NCBI GenBank assembly: GCA_013377095.1
Contig: JACAAY010000044.1
Span: forward strand, 1 to 41,069
DNA length: 41,069 bases
Reading direction: 5' to 3'
Source of the DNA: Desulfuromonadales bacterium
Lineage (GTDB): Bacteria; Desulfobacterota; Desulfuromonadia; Geobacterales; Pseudopelobacteraceae
A program made the position numbers and the translations under genes. Under the pieces are notes generated by a model that searched no databases, had not been told where the DNA came from, and worked only from the letters and a program-made list of their open reading frames with translations. Shown here one piece after another: positions 32,415 through 41,069 of the stretch; position 1 is the first letter of the stretch, and the number at the start of each line of letters is the position of its first letter.

Positions 32415-32738
32415 TTACCTTGGATGAATAATGAGGGGCGGAAAAAAGATGCCGATGCCCGGCGGTGGAGGGGGAGCATAAAAGACCGGTGGTGGGACAT
32501 ACACCTCCTCCCGGTAGCCATACGAGCGATACACACGCCGGTCATGGCCGTAACGGCCGCGGTCATAGCCACGTCCCCGGTGATCATAGCGGCCGCGGTC
32601 ATGTTCTCCACCTCGATCTTGTTTGCCTTTGGCGAAGGCTGGCGCCACATCCATGCTGCCGATCATTGTGGCTAATACGAGCCCCAACAGTATTTTTCTG
32701 CCTATGGATCTGAAATTCCATGTATGTGCTGTTTTCAT
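32415..32738 (-). CDS. Exported Gly/Arg/Tyr/His-rich small protein
   Basis: A 107-aa protein. The ATG at 32738 with GGAGTG upstream is preferred over an in-frame ATG at 32786. The signal peptide (about 12-36) ends near APAFAKG. The mature protein is a basic DRGRYDHRGRGYDRGRYGHDRR tract, followed by PPPVFYAPPPPPGIGIFFPPLIIHPR. Similar low-complexity exported proteins are frequent in Geobacter-type genomes and have no assigned role. The His/Asp/Arg tract echoes the tiny lipoprotein at 7743-7922. Confidence 0.75.
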   Translation of the reverse strand: MKTAHTWNFRSIGRKILLGLVLATMIGSMDVAPAFAKGKQDRGGEHDRGRYDHRGRGYDRGRYGHDRRVYRSYGYREEVYVPPPVFYAPPPPPGIGIFFPPLIIHPR

Positions 32739-32812
32739 AAGGTCACTCCGTTCCTGGATTGCTGCAAAACGATTGTTTGACGTCAATCTTCAGGTGTATG
32801 AATAATTTCTGA

Positions 32813-33295
32813 TCAGTTTAACCTGTGTTTTCCGTGTTTCCCTGTCCGAAACAGTGTATCGGTAGTCTTCTTTTGTTCGTCCGACATACTGGCATAGAGC
32901 GCCTCGAAAGGCGGGAGGAACTTCTTCATTTGGTTTAAATGGGCTTCGGTCATTTGACTGTTGAATTTCAGGCTCTCGACTGCATCCATAGTCATGGCGT
33001 TTTCAGTCCGGTCCTTGGTAAGGGCATCCATCTCTTTCGCATTTTCACGCATCACCTGCGTGAGGTTGTTCCATAATGTGTCCTGCTCTCCGGTGATCTT
33101 GAGTGCACTTTGAAGCTGTTTGATGCGTGACTCAGTACGTTCGACAGCAGATATTCTCGTAACGGTTGTCGCTTTCTTTTTAGTTGAAGCTGCAAATGAC
33201 GGATTTGCAGTGGCGAAAATGAAAGTGGAAAGAAATGCAGCCATCACAACAACATATGTGGCTGGAAAAACAACCTGTTTAATGATTCGTTTCAT
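32813..33295 (-). CDS. Spy/CpxP-like periplasmic protein
   Basis: A 160-aa protein. The ATG at 33295 (AAGGAG site) begins a signal peptide ending near PSFAAS. The mature chain is helical, with two LTxxQ-like regions: LQSALKITGEQDTLWNNLTQVMREN and, near the end, EALYASMSDEQKKTTDTLF. It matches the Spy/CpxP/LTXXQ pattern of all-helical periplasmic chaperones induced by envelope stress. It sits in the small-envelope-protein island, 31 nt after the 48-aa membrane protein gene. Confidence 0.78.
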   Translation of the reverse strand: MKRIIKQVVFPATYVVVMAAFLSTFIFATANPSFAASTKKKATTVTRISAVERTESRIKQLQSALKITGEQDTLWNNLTQVMRENAKEMDALTKDRTENAMTMDAVESLKFNSQMTEAHLNQMKKFLPPFEALYASMSDEQKKTTDTLFRTGKHGKHRLN

Positions 33296-33326
33296 TTTTT
33301 TGTCTCCTTGTGTGTTTTGTTTCCTG

Positions 33327-33473
33327 TCAGGCCCTACGTCCCTGAAAGACCCCGAGAATAAGCACAATAATGGCAACGACCAGGAGTATGTGAATTAAAC
33401 CTCCCAGTGTGTAACTGCTCACCAGTCCCAGCGCCCACAGAATGATCAGTAGTAAAGCTATACTCCACAACAT
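33327..33473 (-). CDS. Very small membrane protein, lmo0937-like family (48 aa)
   Basis: The ATG at 33473 is preceded by AAAGGAGGATCAC and the TGA is at 33327. The chain starts MLWSIALLLIILWALGLVSS, has YTLGGLIHILLVVAIIVLIL and ends in a short basic tail. This is two short helices with a central SSYTLGG turn, the hallmark of the lmo0937 family of tiny membrane proteins. The function is unknown; they often accompany stress genes such as CsbD. Its length puts it below many gene-calling cut-offs. Confidence 0.85.
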   Translation of the reverse strand: MLWSIALLLIILWALGLVSSYTLGGLIHILLVVAIIVLILGVFQGRRA

Positions 33474-33569
33474 GTGATCCTCCTTTCCGAGAGTGTATTC
33501 CCACTGCCGACTTTCGCATCAAAAACCAGCCGGCAGTGGCCATACGGTTTTCGGCGTTTCTTATTCGGA

Positions 33570-34325
33570 CTACTCGATTGTCATGCGATTGGTTACACTT
33601 TTGACACCATGTACGTCATTGGTGAATTTGGTGGCCAGATCCGCTTCGGATGCATTTTTGGCCTTGCCATGCAACGTAACTACGCCATGCTTTGTCTCGA
33701 CTTTGGTATTGAGGGCACTGGTTGAACGATGATAGAGCAACGTCATCTTGACCTGTGCGGTAATGGATGCGTCATCAATCTTCTCGCCAGTCGTTCTTTT
33801 GTTTTTGATGGTTTTTGTCACGGTCATCTCGTTGTTTACGCCGTTAACCCCTTCGATATCCTTGGCGTATTCAGCCGTCAAATCCTTTTGTGCCTGGCTG
33901 GCAGCCTCACCGCGCAGGGTCACGATGCCGTTCTTGACATCAACCTTGGTTGAAGCGCCGCTTACGCTACGATGATACAAGAGTGTGGTTTTTACTTTAG
34001 TGGTGAGCCAGGCGTCAGAGTTCTTGGAGGGGATATCACCTTTGACCTCCAGTCTGTTGTCCACACTCTTGACACCGGGGAGACTTGTTACGGTTTCCTG
34101 GGCCAATGATTTGTGGGATTCTTCGAGGACCACCCCCGTCAAGGTGACGGCGCCGTCTCGGGACTGGATTTTGATGTCATCGCCCTGAAGGTAGGTTTTG
34201 AATACATAAGAATCCTTGGCGGATGTTGCGATGCGGCTGTCCATGTTCGCTGCAATTACGGGTGCGCTGAATGCCAGAAGGGCTGCCGCTGCCAACATCA
34301 TGGATAGTGATTTATGTGCTTTCAT
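33570..34325 (-). CDS. Triple-BON-domain periplasmic protein (OsmY-like)
   Basis: A 251-aa protein with a signal peptide (1-25, ending VIAAN) and three BON domains at about 28-95, 103-170 and 183-251. Each BON ends in a GVxSVxNxM-type strand. The second and third share TTKVKTTLLYHRS / TAQVKMTLLYHRS, so they arose by internal duplication. OsmY, the best-known double-BON protein, is a periplasmic osmotic-stress chaperone; this is a longer relative. It lies 24 nt after the Spy-like gene at 34350, so the two are co-transcribed. Confidence 0.9.
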   Translation of the reverse strand: MKAHKSLSMMLAAAALLAFSAPVIAANMDSRIATSAKDSYVFKTYLQGDDIKIQSRDGAVTLTGVVLEESHKSLAQETVTSLPGVKSVDNRLEVKGDIPSKNSDAWLTTKVKTTLLYHRSVSGASTKVDVKNGIVTLRGEAASQAQKDLTAEYAKDIEGVNGVNNEMTVTKTIKNKRTTGEKIDDASITAQVKMTLLYHRSTSALNTKVETKHGVVTLHGKAKNASEADLATKFTNDVHGVKSVTNRMTIE

Positions 34326-34349
34326 GTAATGATCTCCTTGTGGTTTCGG

Positions 34350-34874
34350 TTATTTTTTCTTCATCATTCTTTTGGTGTGTTTTTTCTCATCCGTCTTCAT
34401 GGACATCATCTTCTTCATGTTCTTGAACTGCTCGTCAGTCAAAATTGTCCGCATTTCTTTCATGGCTTTTAGCATTTCCACATGGTGGGTCGTTTTTATC
34501 TCGCCGATTTTTTTAGCGGCAAAGGTGGCTTTCTCCAGGTCAAAATCCTTTGCTTCCATGATATCCATGAGTTCAATCTCTGCTATCTTCAGGTCAGCTT
34601 TGAAACGGGCCTGTTTTTTTTGCATGTCACTATGCAAAGGGTTTATTTTTGCCATCTGATCATCGGTAAGTCCCATCTTTTCAGCATGCTGGCTGCACAT
34701 ACCCACCATATCGTCCATCCTGTCCATGTCGCACGATTGCATCATCTGTCCATGTCCCTGCCGATGGTCTTTCGAAGACATGTCTTTCATCTGGGCAAAC
34801 GCGGGAAGGGGGGCGCTGAATGCCAGCAGAGCTACCGTTGCTGCCATTACGTAGAGTGAATGTGTTGCTTTCAT
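34350..34874 (-). CDS. Spy/CpxP-like Met/His-rich periplasmic protein
   Basis: A 174-aa protein. The ATG at 34874 with AAAGGAG is preferred over the frame opening at 35021, because it starts the signal peptide (ending LPAFAQ). The mature helices contain LTDDQMAKINPLHSDMQKKQARFKADL and LTDEQFKNMKKMM, two LTxxQ-type motifs of the Spy/CpxP family. Many Met and His residues (HGQMMQSCDMDRMDDMVGMC) suggest metal sensing or binding, as in CnrX/ZraP relatives. It is 24 nt before the triple-BON gene. Confidence 0.85.
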   Translation of the reverse strand: MKATHSLYVMAATVALLAFSAPLPAFAQMKDMSSKDHRQGHGQMMQSCDMDRMDDMVGMCSQHAEKMGLTDDQMAKINPLHSDMQKKQARFKADLKIAEIELMDIMEAKDFDLEKATFAAKKIGEIKTTHHVEMLKAMKEMRTILTDEQFKNMKKMMSMKTDEKKHTKRMMKKK

Positions 34875-35020
34875 TGTTGTTTCTCCTTTAGTGTTTTCAT
34901 GTTGCTTGCTGAACTCTTTTACTCCGAAGACATCGGGTTTTTCGGTTTTCTTGTTGTGGTGTATCATGCAACCGCTCTCCAGATACCAATGACACTGCTG
35001 CGCATGATTTGTCGCTTTCA

Positions 35021-35200
35021 CTACTCACCCAATACTTTCTCTATTTGGCCGATCTTTGCCTGAACTTTTCCAGCGGCCTTTTCGCCTGTTCCTTCACCTT
35101 CCAGCTTTGGATTGTCGATGACTTTTCCTGTTGCCTCTTTAATTGCGCCCTTCACTTCGTGAAATTTGCCTTCTGCCTGGTCTTTTGTGCTGGATTTCAT
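35021..35200 (-). CDS. CsbD family stress protein
   Basis: A 59-aa hydrophilic protein with the CsbD pattern KDQAEGKFHEVKGAIKEATGKV and GEKAAGKVQAKIGQIEKVLGE. The family is induced by general or osmotic stress in many bacteria, and its molecular role is unknown. The ATG at 35200 has AAAGGAG upstream and begins at the family's normal start. It is the first gene after the best σ54 promoter of the window (35282-35297), with a leader of about 70 nt, and probably heads transcription of the Spy-like and BON genes. Confidence 0.92.
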   Translation of the reverse strand: MKSSTKDQAEGKFHEVKGAIKEATGKVIDNPKLEGEGTGEKAAGKVQAKIGQIEKVLGE

Positions 35201-35281
35201 GGTAATTCTCCTTTTTGAATGATTACATCTAGAATTTTCATAAATCACGACCGTGATCTACGTTCTGTCAACAAGGTAAAT

Positions 35282-35297
35282 CGCAACTAACGTGCCA
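35282..35297 (-). promoter_or_regulatory. σ54 (−24/−12) promoter, site D
   Basis: The minus strand reads TGGCACGTTAGTTGCG, an almost perfect match to the σ54 consensus TGGCAC-N5-TTGC. It lies 82 nt upstream of the csbD-like ATG and 84 nt downstream of three-box site D. Confidence 0.88.
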
Positions 35298-35380
35298 GAG
35301 AGTGTTTGTAAGTTCGTAACGCGCAACATAGTGATTGTAATAGTGGTAATTGAAAGCTGGTGTGATTGGAGATAGGAAAA

Positions 35381-35427
35381 CCGTCAGAGGAATCCGTCAT
35401 ATGTAGCGTAACCGTCATACCTGGTGG
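35381..35427 (-). promoter_or_regulatory. Tripartite CCGTC-box site D (putative enhancer)
   Basis: All three boxes are exact CCGTC (35381, 35394, 35412), with 13- and 18-nt steps. A fixed 84-nt distance to a strong σ54 promoter is what is expected for an enhancer-binding-protein site. Confidence 0.85.
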
Positions 35428-35444
35428 ACCAATTCAGGGGGTGA

Positions 35445-35488
35445 GGCTGAAGGCTGAAAAATCTGCTCTACTGCTGGAACCTTCAGCC
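35445..35488. terminator. Inverted repeat directly after the glucan-synthase-like gene
   Basis: GGCTGAAGG and CCTTCAGCC form a perfect 9-bp stem with a 26-nt loop, beginning 3 nt past the stop codon at 35491. There is no U-run. It may stop transcription before it enters the regulatory region of the csbD-like operon. Confidence 0.45.
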
Positions 35489-35490
35489 TA

Positions 35491-38400
35491 TCAGTCTGAA
35501 ACCGGTATTCTCACCTCGACCCAGTGTTCCCTGTGGTCGTCAACGAGCGGGATGGTCTTGTCATGTTGCTCAATGGTGTCCACGCTCACCCGCATTTCAC
35601 CGCTCCCGGCAGGAGTTTGCAGAACCTCGATATGATAGACCGTCTCCCAATGTCGGTAGTGCACCTTGAATCCAGCCCATTCCGCAGGGAGGCATGGCGA
35701 AACACGCAGCTTGTTCACTTCGAGGGTCAGTCCCAGGAGCGACTCCACGATCAGCCGGTACATCCAGGAAGCCGAGCCGGTATACCATGTCCAGCCGCCA
35801 CGGCCGGCATGTGGCGGTGCTCCATAGACGTCGGCGGCAACAACGTAGGGTTCCACTTTGTAAATGGCTGCCTCTTCGGCAGACCGTGCATGGTTCACCG
35901 GGTTGATCATGGTAAAGAGTTCCCAGGCGCGCCGGTTGTCTCCCAATCGGGCGAAAGCCATGGTCGCCCAGATGGCCGCATGGGTATACTGCCCCCCGTT
36001 TTCCCTGACTCCCGGGACATAGCCTTTGATGTAGCCTGGATTCATCGATGATGTATCGAAGGGTGGGTCCAGGAGTTGAATAAGCCCATCCTTCCGGCGC
36101 ACGAGGCGTTTATCCACGGCTTCCATGGCCATGCGTGAGCGTTCCGGATCCCCCGCACCCGAAAGAATCGACCAGCTCTGGGCTATGGAATCAATCTGGC
36201 ATTCGGGGTTTGTTGATGAACCAAGCGGAGAGCCATCGTCAAAATAGGCGCGGCGGTACCACTCGCCGTCCCAGCCATGTTTCTCGATGGCGCGGCGCAC
36301 ACTTTCCGCTTCCCATATGCATCGATCAGCGAAAGCCGCGTCGCCACGGGTTCGGGCAACCACGGAGAAACGCATGAGTACGTCATAGAGAAAAAAACCC
36401 AACCAGACACTTTCGCCTTTGCCCAGTTCGCCCACCCGGTCCATGCCGTCGTTCCAGTCACCGGAGCCGATCAGAGGCAGTCCGTGTTCACCGAATTTCA
36501 GGCCGTTCAGGATGGCTCTGGTGCAGTGTTCGTACAGGCTGGCCGTCTCCTCGGAGCGCCCGGGCAGATCATAGTATGAATCTTCTTCCACGTTTACCGC
36601 ACGGCCCAGGAGGAAGTGGATCGGTTCATCCAATACGCCGGTGTCCCCGGTGGTGAGGACATAGCGGCAGGTTGTAAGCGGCAGCCAGAGGTAGTCGTCG
36701 GAACAGTGTGTACGCACGCCGCGACCGGTGGGAGGATGCCACCAGTGCTGAACATCACCTTCCGGGAATTGACGGGATGCGCACAACAGCAGGTGCTCTC
36801 GCACGAGGTGCGGTCTGGCGTGGACCAGCGCCATCACATCCTGCAGCTGATCACGGAAGCCAAAGGCGCCCCCCGACTGATACGTTGCGCTTCGCGCCCA
36901 CAGACGACACGCCAGGGTCTGGTACAGCAGCCAGCCGTTGGCCAGCACATTCAGGGCCTGATCGGGTGTTTCCACATGTACCGCGCCAAGGGTGTGCGTC
37001 CAGTGTTGCCAGACTACATCGAGTGCGCTACGGCTGGCCGTTGTTCCCCGAAAACGATGGACCAGGTTTCTGGCATCGTCGGTATCTCTCCCCAGGCCAA
37101 GCCTGAAGACGATTTCCCGCTCCTGTCCGGCGGCCAGATCGAAGGTAACCCGGATCGCGGCGCAGGGATCGAGGGCCGCCCCAACTTTGCCGGATAGGCG
37201 CGTGCGCAGCATGGCGGCAGGGGCAGCCAGCGTCCCGTTGCGTCCCAGGAATGCAGCGCGATCGCCGCTCATGGTGCGGGGCGAGTCGTCCACATCAAAG
37301 AATGCGGTCCGGTCGCAAAATTCCGTGTTGTAGGGGTTGCGAGCGAAGAGCGCGCCGCAATCCGGGTCAATTTCGGTGGTCACGTGCATGGCCGATTTCG
37401 ACCGCAGATCGCCAAGCACCCATTCAGCATAGCCGGTAGCGGAAAGTCGGCGGGATCGGTCCGACTCGTTGCGCACTTTAAGTACCGTGAACTTGATCGC
37501 CGCATCCAGGGCCACGTACACCCATAGTTCCGAGCGGATGCCGCGCTCGGTGTGTTCAAAAACGCTGTAGCCGAATCCGTGCCGGGTTACGTACGGTGTT
37601 GACCCGCGGCAGGGCAATGGCGTGGGCGACCAGAAGTGACCGCGCTCTTCATCACGGAGGTAAAATGCCTCGCCGCCCGAATCGCTGACCGGATCGTTCC
37701 CCCAGGGAGTAAGTCGGAACTCGTGGGCATTCTCGCTCCAGGTATAGGCACTGCCACTTTCCGAGATGACGGTTCCGAAGTTCGGATTGGCCAGCACGTT
37801 CACCCAGGGAGCAGGCGTCAGTTGTCCGGGCGCGGTTGTCATGACGTACTCGCGCCCATCCGGACTGAATCCGCCCAGCCCGTTGTTGAACGTCAGATCG
37901 TGGCGGGGCAACGGGGCAACCGACAGGGGGGCTTCGCGACGGGTTCGTGTTGGGGTAAGGAACGGCAGGAGTGGTTCCACCGGAATGCGACCATGGATCT
38001 GGTCTGCCAGTGACCCACGGCTGTCGGAGATGATGGCGCGAGCAACCGTCTGGATCAGGATGCGGTCTTCCTCTGCTATCTGATCCGCGGGTCGTACAAA
38101 AATTCCACCCGGTTGGTCGGTCACGTTGGCTTCGGTGTTCGAGGCAATCAGCCCCATGATCTGATCGTGGAGCAGCTGCCGGTAACCGGAGTGGTCTTCA
38201 TTCCAGATCACCAGGTCCACCGCCAGACCTTTGAGACGCCAGTAGGCGTGGGCCTGCAGGAGTTGGCGTACCAGGTCGATATTGGCCGGATCTTCAATCT
38301 GCAGCAGGACAATCGGCAGATCTCCGGAGATGGCATATCCCCAGAGACCGGATTGTCCCCGCTGGTTCTTTATCAGGACGCCCGGTTCGGCTCGTAGTGA

Positions 38401-41069
38401 AGAATTGGCGAAGATGATCGAGCCGGCAAGCTGCCCATAGAGTTGCGCATCGGCCTGTGAAGCGTTCAGCTGACGCAGCAGTACCTGGGCATGGGTCCAT
38501 GCCAGATCAAAGACGCGATCCGCGAGACGCCGATCCTGGTATTTCTCCACCAGGCTTAAGGCCGCTGCACGGGTTTCACCGACGCCGGTGACCATGTTTA
38601 TGGTTACCGATTCACCCGGATCCATGGTTATCCGGTAACGGATGGCAACAATCGGGTCGAGCACGGAACCCTCGCTGCCCGACAGGGCCCCCGTAAATAA
38701 TGCAGACTCACCGTTCATCACCTGTGGATCAACGACACTCTTGCCACGGCCGATGAACTGCATGCGATCGGTCTCATAGGAGACTTCTCCGGTTTTTGCC
38801 CCATGCACTGCCATCAGGTGCATCATCCAGGGCGTCTGCTCACCCTGGGAGCGGGGCCGTCGCGTGCAGAGAATTGCCCGCTGCTGCCGGATGATCTCGG
38901 TCTGCACAAAAAGGTTGCTGAACGCCTGATGGGCCGCGTCCGCGGCGGGAAGGGCAAGAACCACTTCCGCATAACTGGTAACGTCTATCTCCCGGCGCAT
39001 CCGGCTGAGGTTGGTGATGCGGACGCGACGCAGTTCAATGTCATCTTCCGGCGATACGGAGATCTCGGTATGGGTATCATACTCGTGGTTGCGGTCGCGA
39101 AACTCGGCACGTCCTTCCGAGAAGATTGCCTCAAAATGCTTTGATCGTTTGAGTGTCGGCTGGTATGAGGTTGACCAGAACTCCCTGCTGCTCAGGTCGC
39201 GGATATAACAGAATGTGCCCCAGTTGTCGCAGGTGCCGTCTTCACGCCAGCGGGTGACGGCCAGATCCTTCCAGCGGCTGTAACCTCCGCCGGCATTGGT
39301 AATCATCACGTGGTACCTGCCGTTGGAGAGCAATTGGGTTTCCGGGTGTGGCGTGTCGGGGGTTGTGAATACTCGAATCGGCGTCTCCGTTGCGCTGGAT
39401 TCAATCAGGTGATCGGAGACCTCGGTTGTATGCGCATAAAAAGCCGTTGCCTTGGGAATTCGTTCCTGAAGCAACAGCATGGTTGCCTGGAACTGGGGAT
39501 CCGATTCGAACCGCTTCTGCATGGGGTGGTCCAGGAGCAGATGGGCCAAAGACAGGAGACTCATACCCTGATGGTGAGCCATAAAGGACCGTACCACAGC
39601 GCTCCGTTGTCCGCGCGGCAGACGCGAGGGAGTGTAGTCGACCGCCTCATAGAAGCCAAAGCGGGTTTCAAAACCATCGGCGGCAAGCCGCTCCAGATTC
39701 TGACAAGCTTCCTTGGGCGCCACCATCAACGCCAACGCGGTGGCATAGGGCGCAATTACCAGGTCCTCGGCCAGCCCGCGTTTAAGCCCCAGGCCGGGTA
39801 CGCCAAAGGCACGGTACTGGTAGTTGAGATGCGTATCGATGGCATTGTAGCCACATTCCGAAATGCCCCAGGGCACGGAGAGTTTCTTTCCATATTCAAT
39901 CTGCCGTGCCACAGCTGCCTTATAGGTCTGGTCGAGCAGTGTGTGTTCGTAGGTCGGCATCACCAGGAGCGGCATCAGGTATTCGAACATCGAACCGCTC
40001 CACGAAAGGAGGATCGGTTCTCCACCGGCAGTAGTAAGCAGACGTCCCAGCGCAAACCAGCTCTCCTGAGGCAGTTGTCCCTGGGCAATCGCCACAAAAC
40101 TGGAAAATCTTGCCTCCGAAGCCAGAAGGTCGTAATAGCTGGCGTCCAGTCTGCATTCACCGACGTTGTAACCGATGGACAGCAGATGACGTGTCTTGTC
40201 ATACAGGAAGCCATATTCCATCCGGGCAAGTGCTTCGCATTGCAGTGCCAACCCTTTAATGGTCTCAATTCTTGTGGTGGCGAACTGACTGGCTGCGGTG
40301 ATGCGGCTTTGAAGTTCATCAAGCCAGGAACGCTCCTCTTGTGTGGCAGCAGAGGTGCCCAGTTTGACGAAGGTTGGCAGAAGTCTTTCCCCCAGCGCAG
40401 CCACTTCGCGCAGCGTCGGGATCTCGTACAATTCGGGAAAATCTCCGATTCTCTTTTGGGAAGTCAAAAGCTCTGTCCACGGGGCGAGAATCGACAGTTC
40501 ATCGAGGGCATCTCGACATTGTGCTGCGAAGGCATGGACCCACCACTTCAATTCGTTCCCGGGGTCAACATCGAGAGCATCCACGCCGGCGATCACGACA
40601 GCAGCGGTCAATGTCAGCTGCTCAAGACTCAGCTTCATGGCTGTAAGTGTGGCAGGCTGGGTGTGGGGCGCGGATTCCAGAACCTGTTGAAGGTGAATGA
40701 GGCTGGGCGGAACAACGCTCACAGCGTCCAGGGCTATCCTGATAGTGTCGCCTGCAGCTTCAAAGAATCGAACTCCCAGTATTTTTTGATCGTCAAGTCC
40801 AAGCAGCCCCGGCCGCAATGTCAGCAGATGGCCCGCCAGGTTGCCGCTGTCCACCGATGAAATGTAGAGTGGCGTCAGGGGCTTCAGTGATTGCGTGTCA
40901 TACCAGTTATAGAAGTGGCCCCGATATCGTTCCAGGATTTCCATGGTTTGGAATGTGTTTTTCGTTCGTTCGATGAGTTTTCCGGCCGAAATGAATCCAA
41001 AGTCGCAGGCGGATACATTGGCCAGCAATGCAAGACCCATGTTGGTTGGTGAGGTGCGGTGTGCAATTA
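35491..41069 (-). CDS. Cyclic β-1,2-glucan synthase (NdvB)-like protein, 5' end cut by window edge
   Basis: The frame is open to the right edge; codons before the first Met at 41040 read IAHRTSPTN, a conserved NdvB segment, so this is an internal part of a longer gene. The visible 1859 codons match the C-terminal half of NdvB-type proteins: the [13 protein letters not shown] and [12 protein letters not shown] region; a glucoamylase-like domain with [14 protein letters not shown] and [14 protein letters not shown]; two carbohydrate-binding/GT36-type domains; and a GH94 phosphorylase domain with [15 protein letters not shown] and the catalytic-acid motif [13 protein letters not shown]. In NdvB this half sets the chain length and cyclises glucan for osmoadaptation. 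The glycosyltransferase part, if present, lies outside the window, so a stand-alone GH94 phosphorylase remains possible. Confidence 0.88.
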   Translation of the reverse strand, partial: IAHRTSPTNMGLALLANVSACDFGFISAGKLIERTKNTFQTMEILERYRGHFYNWYDTQSLKPLTPLYISSVDSGNLAGHLLTLRPGLLGLDDQKILGVRFFEAAGDTIRIALDAVSVVPPSLIHLQQVLESAPHTQPATLTAMKLSLEQLTLTAAVVIAGVDALDVDPGNELKWWVHAFAAQCRDALDELSILAPWTELLTSQKRIGDFPELYEIPTLREVAALGERLLPTFVKLGTSAATQEERSWLDELQSRITAASQFATTRIETIKGLALQCEALARMEYGFLYDKTRHLLSIGYNVGECRLDASYYDLLASEARFSSFVAIAQGQLPQESWFALGRLLTTAGGEPILLSWSGSMFEYLMPLLVMPTYEHTLLDQTYKAAVARQIEYGKKLSVPWGISECGYNAIDTHLNYQYRAFGVPGLGLKRGLAEDLVIAPYATALALMVAPKEACQNLERLAADGFETRFGFYEAVDYTPSRLPRGQRSAVVRSFMAHHQGMSLLSLAHLLLDHPMQKRFESDPQFQATMLLLQERIPKATAFYAHTTEVSDHLIESSATETPIRVFTTPDTPHPETQLLSNGRYHVMITNAGGGYSRWKDLAVTRWREDGTCDNWGTFCYIRDLSSREFWSTSYQPTLKRSKHFEAIFSEGRAEFRDRNHEYDTHTEISVSPEDDIELRRVRITNLSRMRREIDVTSYAEVVLALPAADAAHQAFSNLFVQTEIIRQQRAILCTRRPRSQGEQTPWMMHLMAVHGAKTGEVSYETDRMQFIGRGKSVVDPQVMNGESALFTGALSGSEGSVLDPIVAIRYRITMDPGESVTINMVTGVGETRAAALSLVEKYQDRRLADRVFDLAWTHAQVLLRQLNASQADAQLYGQLAGSIIFANSSLRAEPGVLIKNQRGQSGLWGYAISGDLPIVLLQIEDPANIDLVRQLLQAHAYWRLKGLAVDLVIWNEDHSGYRQLLHDQIMGLIASNTEANVTDQPGGIFVRPADQIAEEDRILIQTVARAIISDSRGSLADQIHGRIPVEPLLPFLTPTRTRREAPLSVAPLPRHDLTFNNGLGGFSPDGREYVMTTAPGQLTPAPWVNVLANPNFGTVISESGSAYTWSENAHEFRLTPWGNDPVSDSGGEAFYLRDEERGHFWSPTPLPCRGSTPYVTRHGFGYSVFEHTERGIRSELWVYVALDAAIKFTVLKVRNESDRSRRLSATGYAEWVLGDLRSKSAMHVTTEIDPDCGALFARNPYNTEFCDRTAFFDVDDSPRTMSGDRAAFLGRNGTLAAPAAMLRTRLSGKVGAALDPCAAIRVTFDLAAGQEREIVFRLGLGRDTDDARNLVHRFRGTTASRSALDVVWQHWTHTLGAVHVETPDQALNVLANGWLLYQTLACRLWARSATYQSGGAFGFRDQLQDVMALVHARPHLVREHLLLCASRQFPEGDVQHWWHPPTGRGVRTHCSDDYLWLPLTTCRYVLTTGDTGVLDEPIHFLLGRAVNVEEDSYYDLPGRSEETASLYEHCTRAILNGLKFGEHGLPLIGSGDWNDGMDRVGELGKGESVWLGFFLYDVLMRFSVVARTRGDAAFADRCIWEAESVRRAIEKHGWDGEWYRRAYFDDGSPLGSSTNPECQIDSIAQSWSILSGAGDPERSRMAMEAVDKRLVRRKDGLIQLLDPPFDTSSMNPGYIKGYVPGVRENGGQYTHAAIWATMAFARLGDNRRAWELFTMINPVNHARSAEEAAIYKVEPYVVAADVYGAPPHAGRGGWTWYTGSASWMYRLIVESLLGLTLEVNKLRVSPCLPAEWAGFKVHYRHWETVYHIEVLQTPAGSGEMRVSVDTIEQHDKTIPLVDDHREHWVEVRIPVSD

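Noticed and set aside
39310..40860. 516-codon plus-strand open frame opposite the NdvB-like gene
   Set aside because: It is a shadow of the GC-rich minus-strand gene; its composition is unlike a protein and there is no ribosome site.

Overview
The window reads like part of a chromosome from a Geobacter-type bacterium (Desulfuromonadales / Desulfuromonadota, formerly Deltaproteobacteria). This is inference from moderately GC-rich coding DNA, PAS-rich sensor kinases, σ54-type promoters, many small envelope proteins and a Pfa-type lipid synthase. No rRNA, tRNA, CRISPR array, transposase or phage gene was seen. Both edges cut through a gene: an exported Q/P-rich protein on the left and a cyclic-glucan-synthase-like protein on the right.

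Layout. 1-982: edge gene for a W/Y-rich exported protein, with a 632-nt regulatory gap upstream of it. 1615-5147 (+): PAS-PAS-PAS hybrid histidine kinase, translationally coupled to a receiver-GGDEF diguanylate cyclase. 7922-5216 (-): four-gene envelope operon (tiny lipoprotein, β-barrel, DUF4124 protein, low-affinity-iron-permease-like protein). 13304-8143 (-): ABC transporter, EptA-like phosphotransferase and B12-binding radical SAM protein. 25378-13470 (-): tightly packed operon with a bacterial ceramide synthase-like GNAT protein, a papain-like lipoprotein, a 2659-aa Pfa/polyketide-type megasynthase, its phosphopantetheinyl transferase and a second GNAT-type protein. 25497-26375 (+): PAP2 membrane enzyme. 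31044-26413 (-): PLD/cardiolipin-synthase-like lipoprotein, exported START-like protein, CerR-like reductase and serine palmitoyltransferase-like enzyme. 35200-31152 (-): an island of small envelope-stress-type proteins (CsbD, Spy-like, BON, small membrane proteins, collagen-like lipoprotein). 35491-41069 (-): glucoamylase/phosphorylase half of an NdvB-like protein.

How the genes may work together. Serine palmitoyltransferase (Spt), the epimerase-family reductase (CerR) and the GNAT ceramide synthase (bCerS) are the three-step bacterial ceramide pathway known from Caulobacter. Here they sit with a megasynthase carrying two FabK-like domains and two unusual carrier domains, a PPTase, candidate head-group enzymes (PAP2, EptA-like), a lipid-type radical SAM protein and an exporter. 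I infer a dedicated locus that builds, decorates and exports a sphingolipid-like or other amino-lipid.

The second system is regulatory. Four 47-bp sites (1283, 8049, 31906, 35381) each carry three CCGTC-like boxes at the same 13- and 18-nt spacings. Each lies upstream of a −24/−12 (σ54) promoter-like sequence that drives an envelope-protein gene. The site-to-promoter distance is 84 nt in three cases and 60 nt in the fourth. This looks like one enhancer-binding-protein regulon controlling envelope proteins; the activator is not in the window.
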